Shown here piece by piece: positions 21,745 to 32,350 of a DNA stretch of 64,000 bases. This stretch comes from Burkholderiales bacterium (GTDB lineage Bacteria; Pseudomonadota; Gammaproteobacteria; Burkholderiales; Burkholderiaceae_E): the NCBI GenBank assembly GCA_947487165.1, contig CANKWX010000007.1:1-64000 (forward strand), in the 5' to 3' direction. Under the pieces are notes generated by a model, which ran no database searches, had not been told where the DNA came from, and saw only the letters and a program-made list of their open reading frames with translations. Each line of letters begins with the position of its first letter. The stretch's first letter is position 1. The position numbers and the translations under genes are program-made.

Positions 21745-22647
21745 ATGCCGATTTCGCTTCAGGACAAGCTGGTCGTCGCGATCTCGTCGCGGGCGCTGTT
21801 CGACTTCGAAGAGGAAAACCATCTCTTCGAGCATGGCGACGACCGGGCTTACATGGCCTTGCAGCTCGAGCGGCTCGAGGTACCGGCACAGGCCGGTTGT
21901 GCGCTGCCGCTGGTACGAAAGCTGCTGGGCTTCAACAGCGCAGATCATCATCGGGTCGAAGTGGTCATCCTGTCGCGCAATGATCCGGCCAGCGGCATGC
22001 GGGTGTTCCGATCTGCCAGGCACCATGGGCTCGCGATCGAACGCGGCGTGTTCACACGCGGCCGCTCGCCTTATGCCTATCTGAGCGCCCTGGGCGCAAA
22101 CCTTTTTTTGTCGGCCAATGAAGATGACGTGCGAAGCGCGCTGGCGGCAGGCTTTGTGGCTGCCAGGGTCTATCCCGATTCGGCACGCGCAGGCGGCTCA
22201 CATCCGAATGAGGTCCGCATTGCCTTTGACGGCGATGCAGTGCTGTTTTCGGACGAAGCCGAGCGCGTCTTTCAGGATCAGGGCCTCGACGCATTCCAGC
22301 GTCACGAGTCGTCGAAGGCCCGCACGCCATTGATGCCTGGCCCCTTCAAGCCGCTGCTGCATGCCCTGCACGCACTGCGCAGCGAGGCGGTCGATGCGAT
22401 GCGCATCCGAACCGCGCTGGTGACCGCTCGCAGCGCGCCCGCGCACGAACGCGCAGTGCGAACGCTCATGGCCTGGGAAGTCGAAGTCGATGAAGCGATG
22501 TTCCTGGGCGGACTCGACAAGGGGCCGTTTTTGCGATCGTTTGAGCCCGACTTCTTTTTCGATGACCAGACGCGTCATTGCGAGTCTGCCGCCGGCGCCG
22601 GGCCAACCGGCCATGTGGTGCATGGCGTGTCCAATCAGTCGAGCTGA
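21745..22647 (+). CDS. 5'-nucleotidase, cytosolic NT5C1-like family
   Basis: A 300-residue protein of the bacterial 5'-nucleotidase family related to animal cytosolic 5'-nucleotidase I. Typical segments are KLVVAISSRALFDFEEENHLF at the start, EVVILSRNDPASGMRVF in the middle and VRIAFDGDAVLFSDEAERVF, with the HAD-like catalytic acidic residues. It probably dephosphorylates nucleoside monophosphates in the cytoplasm. ATG 21745 is chosen over an earlier in-frame ATG whose extension is not family-like. It is convergent with tex. Confidence 0.85.
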   Translation: MPISLQDKLVVAISSRALFDFEEENHLFEHGDDRAYMALQLERLEVPAQAGCALPLVRKLLGFNSADHHRVEVVILSRNDPASGMRVFRSARHHGLAIERGVFTRGRSPYAYLSALGANLFLSANEDDVRSALAAGFVAARVYPDSARAGGSHPNEVRIAFDGDAVLFSDEAERVFQDQGLDAFQRHESSKARTPLMPGPFKPLLHALHALRSEAVDAMRIRTALVTARSAPAHERAVRTLMAWEVEVDEAMFLGGLDKGPFLRSFEPDFFFDDQTRHCESAAGAGPTGHVVHGVSNQSS

Positions 22648-22692
22648 GGTCTGCGGCTCGGCGGTGTGACTGACTTCATCCGATCCTGATAA

Positions 22693-25074
22693 TCAGCGCT
22701 TTTTCAGCGCGTCGAAGGCCGCCTGCATCGCGGTCTGGCCGCCTTTGGACTGCGGCTTGCTCTGAACTGATCCGGCCGATTCGCGAGCCGGACGCGCTCT
22801 GGCGGAACGCGCACCCGAGCCTGAACCCACAACATCACGAGCACCCGCCGCCTTCGGCTCGTCAGCCAATCGCATCGTCAACGCGATTCGCTGGCGGGGA
22901 GCATCGATCTCAAGCACCTTGACCTTGACCAGTTGACCGGCACGTACCACCTCGCGCGGGTCACGCACGAAGCGGTCAGAAAGCGCCGAGACATGCACCA
23001 GTCCATCCTGATGCACGCCGATGTCGACGAATGCGCCAAAGTTGGCGACGTTGGTGACCACTCCCTCAAGGACCATTCCGGGCTGCAGATCGGCGATGCG
23101 CTCCACGCCCTCCTTGAAGCTCGCTGTGACAAAGTCACCACGAGGATCGCGCCCCGGCTTTTCGAGCTCGCTGAAAATGTCGCGCACAGTCGGCAAGCCG
23201 AAGCGCTCATCGATGAAGGGCTCGGGTGAGAGCGCGCTCAAGGCACCGCGTTGACCGATGACCTCAGCTGCCGGACGCCCGATTCGCGCCAAAATGCGAT
23301 GCACGAGCGCATAGGCCTCGGGATGCACCGCCGAGGCATCAAGCGGATCGTCGCCATCGAGCACGCGCAAAAAACCCGCCGATTGCTCGAAGGTCTTGTC
23401 GCCAAGCCTTGGTACGCTTCGCAAGGCCTCACGGCTGCGAAAGGGGCCATTGGCATCGCGATGCGCAACGATGCGCTCGGCCACCGCCGGCCCGAGCCCC
23501 GACACTCTGGCCAGCAAGGGAATCGAGGCGGTATTGAGATTGACACCCACCGCGTTGACGCAGTCCTCGACCACCGCGTCCAGGCTTCTTGCCAGCGCCC
23601 GCTGATCGACATCGTGCTGATATTGGCCGACACCGATGGCTTTCGGTTCGATCTTGACCAATTCGGCAAGGGGATCCTGCAGGCGCCGCGCAATCGAGAC
23701 CGCACCGCGCAGACTGACATCAAGATCTGGAAATTCGCGCGCGGCCAGGGCCGAAGCCGAATAGACCGAGGCACCGGCCTCCGACACGCTTGCCTTGCGA
23801 ACACCGAGTTCGGGATGACGCCGCTGCAAGTCGCTCACCAGCCGATCGGTTTCGCGCGAGGCGGTGCCGTTGCCGATCGCAAGCAGGCCGATACCGTGGC
23901 GGGCCGACAGTGCCGCGAGCGTGGCGATCGATCCGTCCCAATCACGGCGCGGCTCATGCGGATAGATGGTGGCGGTGTCAAGAACCTTGCCGGTCGCATC
24001 GACCACCGCGACTTTCACGCCAGTGCGAATGCCGGGATCGAGCCCCATGACCGACTGGTGGCCAGCCGGAGCACCGAGCAGGAGGTCCTTGAGATTGGCG
24101 GCAAAAACGCGAATCGCCTCGGCCTCGGCGGCTTCACGCAGACGGGCAAAGAGTTCGCTCTCGAAATGCAGATGCAGCTTGACGCGCCAGCACCAGCGCA
24201 GCACCTCGGCAAGCCACCGATCGGCAGGCAGCGCGTCGGCGTTCAGCACGCGCCCAAGCCCGACCAGGCCGGCGAGCTTTGCCACGCAGGGATGCGGCAA
24301 CAAGGCTTCACGCTCGGGCGACAGGCTCAGCGACAATGACAGAACGCCCAACTGCCGGCCACGAAAGAGCGCCAGAGCCCGATGCGATGGGGTGCCCGCG
24401 ATCGACTCGGCATGGTCAAAGTAGTCGCGAAATTTTTCGGCCTCGGCCGACTTGCCTTCGACCAGCTTCGCGCCGATCACACCTTCGTCCCACAAAAACG
24501 CCCGAAATGCGGTGAGTACCTCGGGGCGCTCGGCAAAGCCTTCGGTGAGAATATCGCGGGCACCATCAAGCGCTGCCTTGATATCGGCAATGCCAAGCTC
24601 GGCATTCACAAAGGGCAACGCCGCCTGCTGGGGCACCAGTTCGGGATCAGCCAGCAGTGCCTGCGCGAGCGGCTCGAGGCCAGCTTCACGCGCCGCCTGA
24701 GCACGACTGCGCCGCCTGGGCTTGAAAGGCAAATAGAGGTCTTCAAGCGCCTGTTTGGTCGCTGCTTCATCGATCGCGATACGCAACGGGTCGGTCATCT
24801 GACCCTGTTCGGTGATGCTGGAGAGAATCGCCAGGCGTCGTGACTCGAGATCGCGCAGATAAATCAGTCGCTCTTCGAGCGTGCGCAGTTGCGTGTCGTC
24901 GAGCCCATCGGTGGCTTCCTTGCGATAGCGCGCGATGAAGGGCACGGTTGCGCCGCCGTCGAGCAGATCAACTGCCGCCTCGACCTGACGCGGCTGCACC
25001 GCGAGCTCGGCACTCAGTTGGCGCCGCACGCGGCGCTCGGCAGCAATCTGGTCGGGAGTCGATGAATCGTTCAT
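22693..25074 (-). CDS. tex: Tex family RNA-binding transcription accessory protein
   Basis: A 793-residue Tex protein. The N-terminal helical region has [20 protein letters not shown]. The YqgF/RNase H-like domain follows ([21 protein letters not shown]), then tandem helix-hairpin-helix motifs ([22 protein letters not shown]) and a C-terminal S1 RNA-binding domain ([21 protein letters not shown]). A basic Ser/Gly/Lys tail of about 55 residues ends the protein. Tex homologues bind RNA and RNA polymerase and are involved in transcription and stress tolerance. Confidence 0.96.
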   Translation of the reverse strand: MNDSSTPDQIAAERRVRRQLSAELAVQPRQVEAAVDLLDGGATVPFIARYRKEATDGLDDTQLRTLEERLIYLRDLESRRLAILSSITEQGQMTDPLRIAIDEAATKQALEDLYLPFKPRRRSRAQAAREAGLEPLAQALLADPELVPQQAALPFVNAELGIADIKAALDGARDILTEGFAERPEVLTAFRAFLWDEGVIGAKLVEGKSAEAEKFRDYFDHAESIAGTPSHRALALFRGRQLGVLSLSLSLSPEREALLPHPCVAKLAGLVGLGRVLNADALPADRWLAEVLRWCWRVKLHLHFESELFARLREAAEAEAIRVFAANLKDLLLGAPAGHQSVMGLDPGIRTGVKVAVVDATGKVLDTATIYPHEPRRDWDGSIATLAALSARHGIGLLAIGNGTASRETDRLVSDLQRRHPELGVRKASVSEAGASVYSASALAAREFPDLDVSLRGAVSIARRLQDPLAELVKIEPKAIGVGQYQHDVDQRALARSLDAVVEDCVNAVGVNLNTASIPLLARVSGLGPAVAERIVAHRDANGPFRSREALRSVPRLGDKTFEQSAGFLRVLDGDDPLDASAVHPEAYALVHRILARIGRPAAEVIGQRGALSALSPEPFIDERFGLPTVRDIFSELEKPGRDPRGDFVTASFKEGVERIADLQPGMVLEGVVTNVANFGAFVDIGVHQDGLVHVSALSDRFVRDPREVVRAGQLVKVKVLEIDAPRQRIALTMRLADEPKAAGARDVVGSGSGARSARARPARESAGSVQSKPQSKGGQTAMQAAFDALKKR

Positions 25075-25171
25075 TGAATCAACAGGTCCACACGCGTCGC
25101 CTGGCCGGCGGGGGCGCGATTGTGCCACAGACGATTGCAGCGGAATCGGGCGACTCCGCTGCGTTCGGCGG

Positions 25172-27775
25172 TCAGTGAACCGTGCGCTTGAACTGGAAGC
25201 CGCCATCGACAAAGTCGACCGGCACCACATCCTTGGGCGCAAAGCTGCCCTCCAGGATCGCCTTGGCGATCGGATTTTCGAGATGCTGCTGGATGGCACG
25301 CTTGAGCGGACGCGCACCAAACACCGGATCGAAGCCGACCTTGGCGATCTCGTCGAGCGCCCGATCGGTCACCGAGAGCACCAGATCGCGCTCGGCAAGG
25401 CGCTTTTCGAGCCGCTGCAACTGGATGCGCGCAATCGAGCGGATGTGCTCGGCCGCCAGCGCATGAAAAACCACGATCTCGTCGATCCGGTTGATGAACT
25501 CCGGCCTGAAATGCTGCTTGACCTCGTTCATCACCGCCGCCTTGATCTCCTCGGGTTCGGCCTTGGCCATCGACATACGCTGGATCTCGTGCGAGCCAAG
25601 GTTCGAGGTCATCACGATCACGGTGTTCTTGAAGTCGACCGTGCGGCCCTGCCCGTCGGTCATGCGACCGTCGTCGAGTACCTGCAGCAGTACATTGAAG
25701 ACATCGGGATGTGCTTTTTCGACCTCGTCGAACAGCACGACGCTGTAGGGATTGCGCCGCACCGCTTCGGTCAGATAGCCGCCTTCGTCATAGCCGACAT
25801 AGCCGGGGGGCGCACCGATCAGCCGCGAAACCGAGTGCTTCTCCATGAACTCCGACATGTCGATGCGGATCATGTGGTCTTCGGCATCGAACAGAAAGGA
25901 CGCAAGCGCCTTGCACAGCTCGGTCTTGCCCACACCGGTCGGCCCCAGAAAAAGAAAGGAGCCATAGGGGCGATTAGGGTCGGCAAGACCGGCGCGCGAG
26001 CGGCGAATCGCATCCGAGACGAGCCTCACGGCTTCGTCCTGGCCCACGACCCGATCGTGCAATTTATCTTCCATGCGAAGCAGCTTTTCGCGCTCGCCCT
26101 GCATCATTTTTGAGACTGGGATGCCAGTGGCCCGGGACACCACCTCGGCGATCTCTTCTGCACCGACCTGCGTGCGCAAAAGCCTCGGGCGCGACGGGTC
26201 GCTGCCACCGCCCTGCTCGGCTGCATGAGCCGACGCAAGGCGTCCCTCGAGCTCGGGCAGCTTGCCGTATTGAATCTCGGCCACCTTGTCGAACTGCCCC
26301 TTGCGCTGCAGATCGGTCATCTGGGCGCGCAGCTTCTCGATCTCGGTCTTGATCGCGGCACTGCCCTGCACTGCCGCCTTCTCGGCGCGCAGGATCTCTT
26401 CGAAATCGGCGTATTCCTTGCCGAGCTTCATAATCTCCTGCTCGATCAGATCGAGGCGCTTGCGCGATGCCTCGTCGGTCTCGCGCTTGACAGCCTCGCG
26501 CTCGATCTTGAGCTGAATCACGCGGCGATCGAGCTTGTCCATGACCTCGGGCTTCGAATCAATCTCCATCTTGATGCGGGCTGCCGCTTCGTCGATCAGG
26601 TCGATCGCCTTGTCCGGCAGAAAGCGGTCGGTGATGTAGCGGTTCGAGAGCTCGGCTGCGGCAACGATGGCCGGGTCAGTGATCTCGATGCCATGGTGCA
26701 GCTCATAGCGCTCCTGCAGCCCGCGCAGGATGGCCACGGTGGCCTCCACGCTCGGCTCACCCACCAGCACCTTCTGGAAGCGCCGCTCGAGCGCCGCGTC
26801 CTTTTCGATGTACTTGCGATATTCATTCAGCGTGGTCGCGCCGACGCAGTGCAGCTCGCCGCGCGACAGCGCCGGCTTCAGCATATTGCCGGCATCCATC
26901 GCGCCGTCAGCCTTGCCTGCGCCGACCATGGTGTGGAGCTCGTCGATGAAAACGATGGTGCGACCCTCGTCAGCGGCGATTTCCTTGAGCACCGCCTTCA
27001 GCCGCTCTTCGAACTCACCGCGATACTTCGCGCCGGCCAGCAGCAAGGCCATGTCGAGCGACAGGACACGCTTGTCCTTGAGGGTATCGGGCACCTCACC
27101 GTTGACGATCCTCTGCGCAAGACCTTCGACGATCGCGGTCTTGCCCACGCCGGGCTCGCCGATCAGCACAGGATTGTTCTTGGTACGTCGCTGCAGGATC
27201 TGGATGGTGCGGCGGATTTCGTCATCGCGGCCGATGACCGGGTCGAGCTTGCCCGCGCGCGCGCGCTCGGTGAGGTCGATGGTGTATTTCTTGAGCGACT
27301 CGCGCTGGCCTTCGGCCTCGGCGCTGCCGACCGTCTGACCGCCGCGCACGGCATCGATGGCGGTCTCTAGCATCTTGCGCCCAAGGCCGGCCTCGCGGGC
27401 GATCCGTCCGGCATCGCCCTTGTCCTCGGTCAGGGCGAGCAGGAACATCTCGGTGGCGATGAACTGGTCGCCCCGGCGCGTGGCTTCCTTTTCGGCCAGG
27501 TTGAGCAGCCCGACCGTCTCGCGTCCGATCTGCAGATCGCCGCCGGTGCCCGAGACCTGGGCAATGCGCTTGATGCCGGCATCCACTGCGCTCTTGAGCG
27601 CCGGAATTCGCACGCCGGCACGCTCGAGCAGGGCACGCCCGGAGCCGTCGGACTGGCTCAGGACGGCCGAAAGCAGATGGAGCGGCTCGACGTACTGATT
27701 GTCGCTGGCGTTGGCCAGGCTCTGGGCGTCGGCCAGCACTTGCTGGAACTGTGTCGTCAGCTTGTCGAGTCTCAT
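25172..27775 (-). CDS. clpB: ATP-dependent disaggregase ClpB
   Basis: An 867-residue Hsp100 chaperone. It has two Clp N repeats (residues 1-145), AAA domain 1 ([19 protein letters not shown]), a coiled-coil M domain (about 400-530) and AAA domain 2 ([19 protein letters not shown]). With DnaK it resolubilises aggregated protein after heat stress. Start [12 protein letters not shown] at 27775 matches family N-termini. A sigma-32-like promoter lies upstream. The gene is divergent from an old yellow enzyme gene with only 60 bases between start codons. Confidence 0.97.
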   Translation of the reverse strand: MRLDKLTTQFQQVLADAQSLANASDNQYVEPLHLLSAVLSQSDGSGRALLERAGVRIPALKSAVDAGIKRIAQVSGTGGDLQIGRETVGLLNLAEKEATRRGDQFIATEMFLLALTEDKGDAGRIAREAGLGRKMLETAIDAVRGGQTVGSAEAEGQRESLKKYTIDLTERARAGKLDPVIGRDDEIRRTIQILQRRTKNNPVLIGEPGVGKTAIVEGLAQRIVNGEVPDTLKDKRVLSLDMALLLAGAKYRGEFEERLKAVLKEIAADEGRTIVFIDELHTMVGAGKADGAMDAGNMLKPALSRGELHCVGATTLNEYRKYIEKDAALERRFQKVLVGEPSVEATVAILRGLQERYELHHGIEITDPAIVAAAELSNRYITDRFLPDKAIDLIDEAAARIKMEIDSKPEVMDKLDRRVIQLKIEREAVKRETDEASRKRLDLIEQEIMKLGKEYADFEEILRAEKAAVQGSAAIKTEIEKLRAQMTDLQRKGQFDKVAEIQYGKLPELEGRLASAHAAEQGGGSDPSRPRLLRTQVGAEEIAEVVSRATGIPVSKMMQGEREKLLRMEDKLHDRVVGQDEAVRLVSDAIRRSRAGLADPNRPYGSFLFLGPTGVGKTELCKALASFLFDAEDHMIRIDMSEFMEKHSVSRLIGAPPGYVGYDEGGYLTEAVRRNPYSVVLFDEVEKAHPDVFNVLLQVLDDGRMTDGQGRTVDFKNTVIVMTSNLGSHEIQRMSMAKAEPEEIKAAVMNEVKQHFRPEFINRIDEIVVFHALAAEHIRSIARIQLQRLEKRLAERDLVLSVTDRALDEIAKVGFDPVFGARPLKRAIQQHLENPIAKAILEGSFAPKDVVPVDFVDGGFQFKRTVH

Positions 27776-27807
27776 TGTCGGGTGCCTATAAAATGTTTCC
27801 CTGACGT

Positions 27808-27836
27808 AACTGTGGCTATTCAATCAGGAATTCAAG
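27808..27836 (-). promoter_or_regulatory. Candidate sigma-32 heat-shock promoter of clpB
   Basis: On the minus strand CTTGAA (27831-27836) is followed after 15 bases by CCACAGTT (27808-27815). This resembles the heat-shock consensus CTTGAA and CCCCATNT, with a perfect -35 and most of the -10 positions. The spacing and the position about 33 bases before the clpB ATG fit. The -35 box touches the GTG start of the divergent gene. Confidence 0.55.
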
Positions 27837-29002
27837 TGACCAATACTTCTGCCAGTGCTCAATTCTCGGTACCGAAACCGGCCGAGACCGGCCCGCTGCT
27901 GTTTACTCCCTTCAGGCTGCGCTCGCTCGAGCTCCCCAACCGGATCGTGATTGCGCCGATGTGCCAGTACTCGGCCGATGACGGGCGCGCGACCGACTGG
28001 CATCTGGCGCACCTCGGCCAATTGGCCATGTCGGGAGCCGGGCTGCTGGTGATCGAGGCAACCGCGGTCGAGCCGATCGGGCGCATCACCGCCGGCTGCC
28101 TCGGCCTGTGGGATGACGACACCGAGGCGGCGCTGGCGCGTGTCCTGAAGGCAATCAGGCCGATGGCCTCGATGCCGATCGCCATTCAGCTCGGCCATGC
28201 CGGTCGCAAAGGCTCGAGCGGTCGTCCATGGGAGGGTGGACAGCTGGTCAGCCAGGCCGATGGCGGCTGGCAGCCGGTGGGTCCGTCAGACGTGCCGCAT
28301 CTGCCGACTGAATCGGCGCCACGGGCGCTGGATGCAGCGGGCTTGGCCGCGCTGCGTGATCGCTTCGTTGATGCCACCCGCCGATCGGCGCGCCTGGGCA
28401 TCGACGCGATTGAGCTGCATGTTGCACACGGCTATCTGCTGCACGAGTTTTTGTCCCCGATTGCCAACCACCGGACCGATCAGTGGGGCGGCAGTCTCGA
28501 AAACCGGATGCGCTTTCCGCTCGAGGTCTTCGAGGCGATGCGGGCGGTCTGGCCGGCCGACAAGCCGCTCGGTGTGCGGGTCTCGGCCACCGATTGGGTC
28601 GAGGGCGGCTGGGACATCGAACAGACGGTCGTGTTTGCACGCGCGCTGCAGGCCCGCGGCTGCGACTGGCTCGATGTCTCGTCCGGGGGCGTGTCGCCCG
28701 CGCAGAAGATTGCCCTGGGCCCGGGCTATCAGGTGCCGTTTGCCGAGCGCGTGCGGGCCGAGGTGGATATGCCGGTCATCGCGGTCGGCCTGATCACCGA
28801 AGCGCAGCAGGCCGAATCGATCCTGGCCAATGGACAGGCCGATCTGGTGGCGCTGGCCCGCGGACTGCTCTGGAACCCGCGCTGGCCCTGGCATGCGGCG
28901 GCAGCGCTCGGGCACCATGTTTCGGTGCCGCATCAGTACTGGCGGTCGCAGCCGCGCGAGCTCAAGGACGTATTTGGCCCCATCACTTTCGGCGCACGCT
29001 GA
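27836..29002 (+). CDS. Old yellow enzyme family NADPH dehydrogenase, YqjM/NamA-like
   Basis: A 388-residue FMN-dependent TIM-barrel ene-reductase that reduces activated C=C bonds with NADPH. Diagnostic residues of the YqjM subclass are seen: IAPMCQYSADDG with the redox-sensing Cys, the substrate-binding pair in QLGHAGRKGSS, and EFLSPIANHRTDQWGGSLEN. The GTG start at 27836 has AGGA about six bases upstream. The earlier open frame is inside clpB on the other strand and is not protein-like. The physiological substrate is unknown. Confidence 0.93.
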   Translation: MTNTSASAQFSVPKPAETGPLLFTPFRLRSLELPNRIVIAPMCQYSADDGRATDWHLAHLGQLAMSGAGLLVIEATAVEPIGRITAGCLGLWDDDTEAALARVLKAIRPMASMPIAIQLGHAGRKGSSGRPWEGGQLVSQADGGWQPVGPSDVPHLPTESAPRALDAAGLAALRDRFVDATRRSARLGIDAIELHVAHGYLLHEFLSPIANHRTDQWGGSLENRMRFPLEVFEAMRAVWPADKPLGVRVSATDWVEGGWDIEQTVVFARALQARGCDWLDVSSGGVSPAQKIALGPGYQVPFAERVRAEVDMPVIAVGLITEAQQAESILANGQADLVALARGLLWNPRWPWHAAAALGHHVSVPHQYWRSQPRELKDVFGPITFGAR

Positions 29003-29077
29003 TCGACGCCGGTCGAGCGCCTGCGGGCCGCAATGTAAACTGCAGGGCTCGACAGATCACAACACAAGGAGACAGAC

Positions 29078-29368
29078 ATGGTTCAGAGCATCGTCGCCAC
29101 CATCAAGGTCAAGCCGGGTCAGGAAGCCGACTTCCAGGCTGTCGCACTGCAGCTGGTCGCAGCCGTCAATGCCAACGAGCCGGGCTGCCTGCTCTATACC
29201 CTCAGCAAGGGCGATGAGCCGAGCACCTTCGTCTTCATGGAGCGCTATGCCGACGAAGAGGCCATGAAGGCCCATCGCGGCATGGAGCATTTCAAGACCC
29301 TCGGACGCGCCATGGGCGCCTTCATGGATGGCGCACCGTCGGTGCTGCGAATGGTCGAGCTCGGCTGA
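29078..29368 (+). CDS. Antibiotic biosynthesis monooxygenase (ABM) domain protein
   Basis: A 96-residue single-domain protein of the ferredoxin-like ABM fold, relatives of which include the quinol monooxygenase YgiN. Typical features are the opening VATIKVKPGQEADFQAVALQ, the EPGCLLYTLSKGDEPSTFVF strand pair, and the conserved ERYADEEAMKAHRGMEHFK segment. AAGGAG lies close upstream of the ATG. It probably acts as a small dimeric oxygenase, or only binds a ligand; which cannot be told here. Confidence 0.85.
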   Translation: MVQSIVATIKVKPGQEADFQAVALQLVAAVNANEPGCLLYTLSKGDEPSTFVFMERYADEEAMKAHRGMEHFKTLGRAMGAFMDGAPSVLRMVELG

Positions 29369-29401
29369 TCGCGATCCTGCGCCTGGCGCGCAGGACCTCT
29401 T

Positions 29402-30502
29402 ATGCCCGAATTTCTTTCGCCTGATCTCCAGGCCTTTCGTGATCGCGTTGCCACGCTGGCGCGCGACACGCTCACAGCGCTTCGCGACGACCCGCAACTG
29501 ACACAGTCGGTCCGCACGCAGCGGGTTCGTGACGCAGCACAAGCCGCTGGCGTCTATACGCTGACGCAAGTTCGCGATACGCCCGCACTCACGATGCTGG
29601 TCGTGCGCGACACCCTGGCAAGCCACGGTGTCGGCTCGCTGCGAGGGCTCTTCGGCGAAGAAGCGGGCGTGCTCGACGGGGTGGGCGAGCCCTTGCGCAC
29701 CACGCATCTGCTGCCGCTGCTGGCCGGCGACAAGCGCACAGGGTTCGCGTTCACCGAGCCGGCCGATGCACCGCGCCCGACCTGGGCCCGCATCGACGGC
29801 GGCGAGCTCGTCATCAATGGTCGCAAGTCGTATGTCACCGGTGGTCTCGACGCCTCATTTCTGGCCGCGCTGGTTGAGGTCGAGGGCGAAGGCCCGGCGA
29901 TGGTGATCATCGACACCGACCGCCCGGGGGTGAGCATCGAGCGCCGCTTCGAATCCCTGGATGGCAGCCACCATGCGGCGTTTCGCTTCGATGATGTTCG
30001 GGTGCCGAAACACCACGCAATTGGCTCGCCGGGTCAGGGCCGGGCACGCGCTCTGTCGCGCATCAGCGAAGTGCGCCGCAGCCTGGCCGCCGACTGCGTC
30101 GGCACCGCCGCCTGGATCATCGATCTGGTGGCCGAATCGCTGCGAAGGCCACGTCGGGGCGGGGTGGCGGCCGACTCGGAACGCATCCGGCTTCGTTATG
30201 GCGAGATGCGGATTGCCGCCTATGCCGCGCGATCGATGGTCTATCGCACCGCCCGACTGACCGATGCCGGACACGACACCGTCAACGAAAGTATCGCCGC
30301 CAAGGTCTTTGCGACCGAGGTGGCCGGGCAGATCGCCGACTCGGCCATCCAGCTGGTGGGTGGTGAAGCGCTGGTCGTGGGCCATCCGCTTGAGGCCGCG
30401 GTCCGCCGATTGCGCACGCTTCGGCTTGCCGAAGGGGAAACCGACACCTTGCGGGTGAATGTGTCGCGCGGGCATCTCGACCTCGGCAAGGGGCGGATCT
30501 GA
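29402..30502 (+). CDS. Acyl-CoA dehydrogenase family protein
   Basis: A 366-residue flavoprotein of the acyl-CoA dehydrogenase superfamily. The middle beta domain shows FAFTEPADAPRPTWARIDGG and INGRKSYVTGG. The C-terminal helical domain has SIQLVGGEALVVG-type sequence (read here AIQLVGGEALVVGHP) and LRLAEGETDTLRVN, where a Glu falls at the place of the usual catalytic base. It follows the ABM-domain gene after 33 bases, on the same strand. Substrate unknown. Confidence 0.86.
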   Translation: MPEFLSPDLQAFRDRVATLARDTLTALRDDPQLTQSVRTQRVRDAAQAAGVYTLTQVRDTPALTMLVVRDTLASHGVGSLRGLFGEEAGVLDGVGEPLRTTHLLPLLAGDKRTGFAFTEPADAPRPTWARIDGGELVINGRKSYVTGGLDASFLAALVEVEGEGPAMVIIDTDRPGVSIERRFESLDGSHHAAFRFDDVRVPKHHAIGSPGQGRARALSRISEVRRSLAADCVGTAAWIIDLVAESLRRPRRGGVAADSERIRLRYGEMRIAAYAARSMVYRTARLTDAGHDTVNESIAAKVFATEVAGQIADSAIQLVGGEALVVGHPLEAAVRRLRTLRLAEGETDTLRVNVSRGHLDLGKGRI

Positions 30503-30555
30503 CCGCAGCACTGATCAGGCGATTAAGGCAAGCACCGGCGCCTACCAAGGCCCTG

Positions 30556-31416
30556 ATGTGGGCGATCGCCGCCGGATTCAGTTTCTCGGTCCTCAACACC
30601 CTGCTGCGCCGGATCACGCTGGAGATGCATCCCTTCGAGGCGCAATTTCTGCGCTATCTCTGCGGGGTGGTGGTCATGCTGCCGCTGATCCTGCGACGGG
30701 GATGGCGCGACTATCTGCCGAACAGCATCTCGGGGCAGTTCTGGCGGGGCATCGTGCACAGCATCGGCCTGTCGCTGTGGTTCTTCGCCCTGCCCCATCT
30801 GACCCTCGCGGATACCACCGCCATCGGCTACACCGGCCCGATTTTCACCATGATCGGCGCCGCCTATCTGCTTGGCGAAAAGATGCGGCCCGAGCGATGG
30901 GCAGCCGCGCTGATCGGCTTTCTCGGGGTCCTGATCGTGGTCGGCCCGAGACTGTCGGGCAGCGGCAACTGGTACTCGTTGATCATGCTGGCCTCGGCGC
31001 CGATGTTTTCGCTGTCGTTTCTGCTCACGAAGATGCTGACCCGACACGACCGGCCGGAGGTCATCGTCGCCTGGCAAGGCATCACGGTCTCGGTGCTGAC
31101 CATGCCGTTCGCACTGATGGTCTGGGTCTGGCCGACGCCCACCCAGTGGCTGCTGTTCGCGATCACCGGCGTGATCGGGAGTGCCGGCCACTACTGCCTC
31201 ACGCGCTCCTTCGTCTCGACCGATATCTCGGTGACCCAATCGGCCAAGTTTCTGGACCTGATCTGGGCCACCCTCTGGGGACTGCTGGTGTTCGGCGACT
31301 ACCCGAGCAGCACGACGCTGATCGGCGGCCTGGTGATCATCGCGGCCACCATCTGGATCGGTCGTCGTGAAGCGCAACGGGCCGCACAACTGAAAAACGC
31401 CGACTCCGCTGGCTGA
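30556..31416 (+). CDS. EamA/DMT family transporter
   Basis: A 286-residue membrane protein with about ten helices in two EamA repeats (first about 1-130, second about 140-280). Segments such as LTLADTTAIGYTGPIFTMIG and TDISVTQSAKFLDLIWATLW are characteristic of drug/metabolite exporters. The start ATG at 30556 follows the acyl-CoA dehydrogenase by 53 bases. It is likely an inner-membrane exporter of an unidentified small metabolite. Confidence 0.9.
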   Translation: MWAIAAGFSFSVLNTLLRRITLEMHPFEAQFLRYLCGVVVMLPLILRRGWRDYLPNSISGQFWRGIVHSIGLSLWFFALPHLTLADTTAIGYTGPIFTMIGAAYLLGEKMRPERWAAALIGFLGVLIVVGPRLSGSGNWYSLIMLASAPMFSLSFLLTKMLTRHDRPEVIVAWQGITVSVLTMPFALMVWVWPTPTQWLLFAITGVIGSAGHYCLTRSFVSTDISVTQSAKFLDLIWATLWGLLVFGDYPSSTTLIGGLVIIAATIWIGRREAQRAAQLKNADSAG

Positions 31417-31455
31417 AGGCGATCCGAGTGGTGGGCTGAACGAGTGCGGCCTGAA

Positions 31456-32322
31456 TCAGGGCAAAAAGCGCTCGATGGTCTCGGCGAGCCGCTCGGGCTG
31501 ATCGTGATGAATATTGTGGCCGGCCTGCGCGATATGCTCGATCCGCAGCCCCCGATAAGCCCGCGAGCGCCGCTCGAACTCTTCGGGCATCGATGACAGG
31601 CGAGCCATCAGACCGGACTCCTCGCCATCGATCCAGAGCACCTGCGCCTCGGTCTGCTGCCAGCAGGCGATCGCATCATCAGCAGGCAGCGGCATCGGAC
31701 TGTTGCGCTTGTGGGCCGGATCGGCGCGACGCGCGACGCTGCCGTCTTCCAGCGCGACGCCCCAGTGCTGCACCAGAAAGCGGGCACGCTCATCGGTGAG
31801 CCGGGGGTTTTCGGACTGCATCCGCAAGGCAAATTCTTCGAAGTCGAGATAGGGCCGCTGGCTGGTGTCGTGGTGCAACTGCGCGAGCCACTTGGTGAAG
31901 CGCCGCGGCGGTGGATCCTGGCGCGCAACCGGCGGACCGAATCCATCGACATTGATGAAGTGGCTGACGCGATCGGGCCGCACACCGGCGTAGGTGGCGG
32001 TGACATGCGCGCCCATGCTGTGGGCAACGATCCGAACCGGGCGCTGCGGGCTGTAATGCTCGAGCAGGAACTCCAGATCGCCAAGGTAATCGCCGAACCA
32101 GTAGGTGTCGGACCCGCTCCACTGAGTCAGGCCATAGCCGCGCCAGTCGGGGGCCACCACGAACCAGTCGCGACGCAGGGCATCGACGGTGAACTGCCAG
32201 GAGGCCGAGACATCCTGGAACCCATGCAGCATCACCAGCAGGGGCGATTTGCGATCGCCCCAGGTGCGGCAGTGATATCTCAGACCACGCACCTCGAGAA
32301 ACTCGGATTGACTCTCTTTCAT
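31456..32322 (-). CDS. Alpha/beta hydrolase
   Basis: A 288-residue alpha/beta-hydrolase. The oxyanion region is LLVMLHGFQDVSASWQF, the nucleophile elbow is VAHSMGAHVTATYAG with Ser as nucleophile, the acid is probably Asp in WIDGEES, and the final His is in QAGHNIHHDQPE. No signal peptide is visible, so it is cytoplasmic. It lies just downstream of crcB on the same strand with a 28-base gap. Substrate unknown; epoxide hydrolase-like or esterase activity is possible. Confidence 0.88.
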   Translation of the reverse strand: MKESQSEFLEVRGLRYHCRTWGDRKSPLLVMLHGFQDVSASWQFTVDALRRDWFVVAPDWRGYGLTQWSGSDTYWFGDYLGDLEFLLEHYSPQRPVRIVAHSMGAHVTATYAGVRPDRVSHFINVDGFGPPVARQDPPPRRFTKWLAQLHHDTSQRPYLDFEEFALRMQSENPRLTDERARFLVQHWGVALEDGSVARRADPAHKRNSPMPLPADDAIACWQQTEAQVLWIDGEESGLMARLSSMPEEFERRSRAYRGLRIEHIAQAGHNIHHDQPERLAETIERFLP

Positions 32323-32350
32323 CGGGTTCTCCTCTTGCTTTTTGTTGTCT

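Noticed and set aside
22648-22692. Bidirectional terminator between the nucleotidase gene and tex
   Set aside because: No stable GC stem with a T-run was found in the 45 bases.
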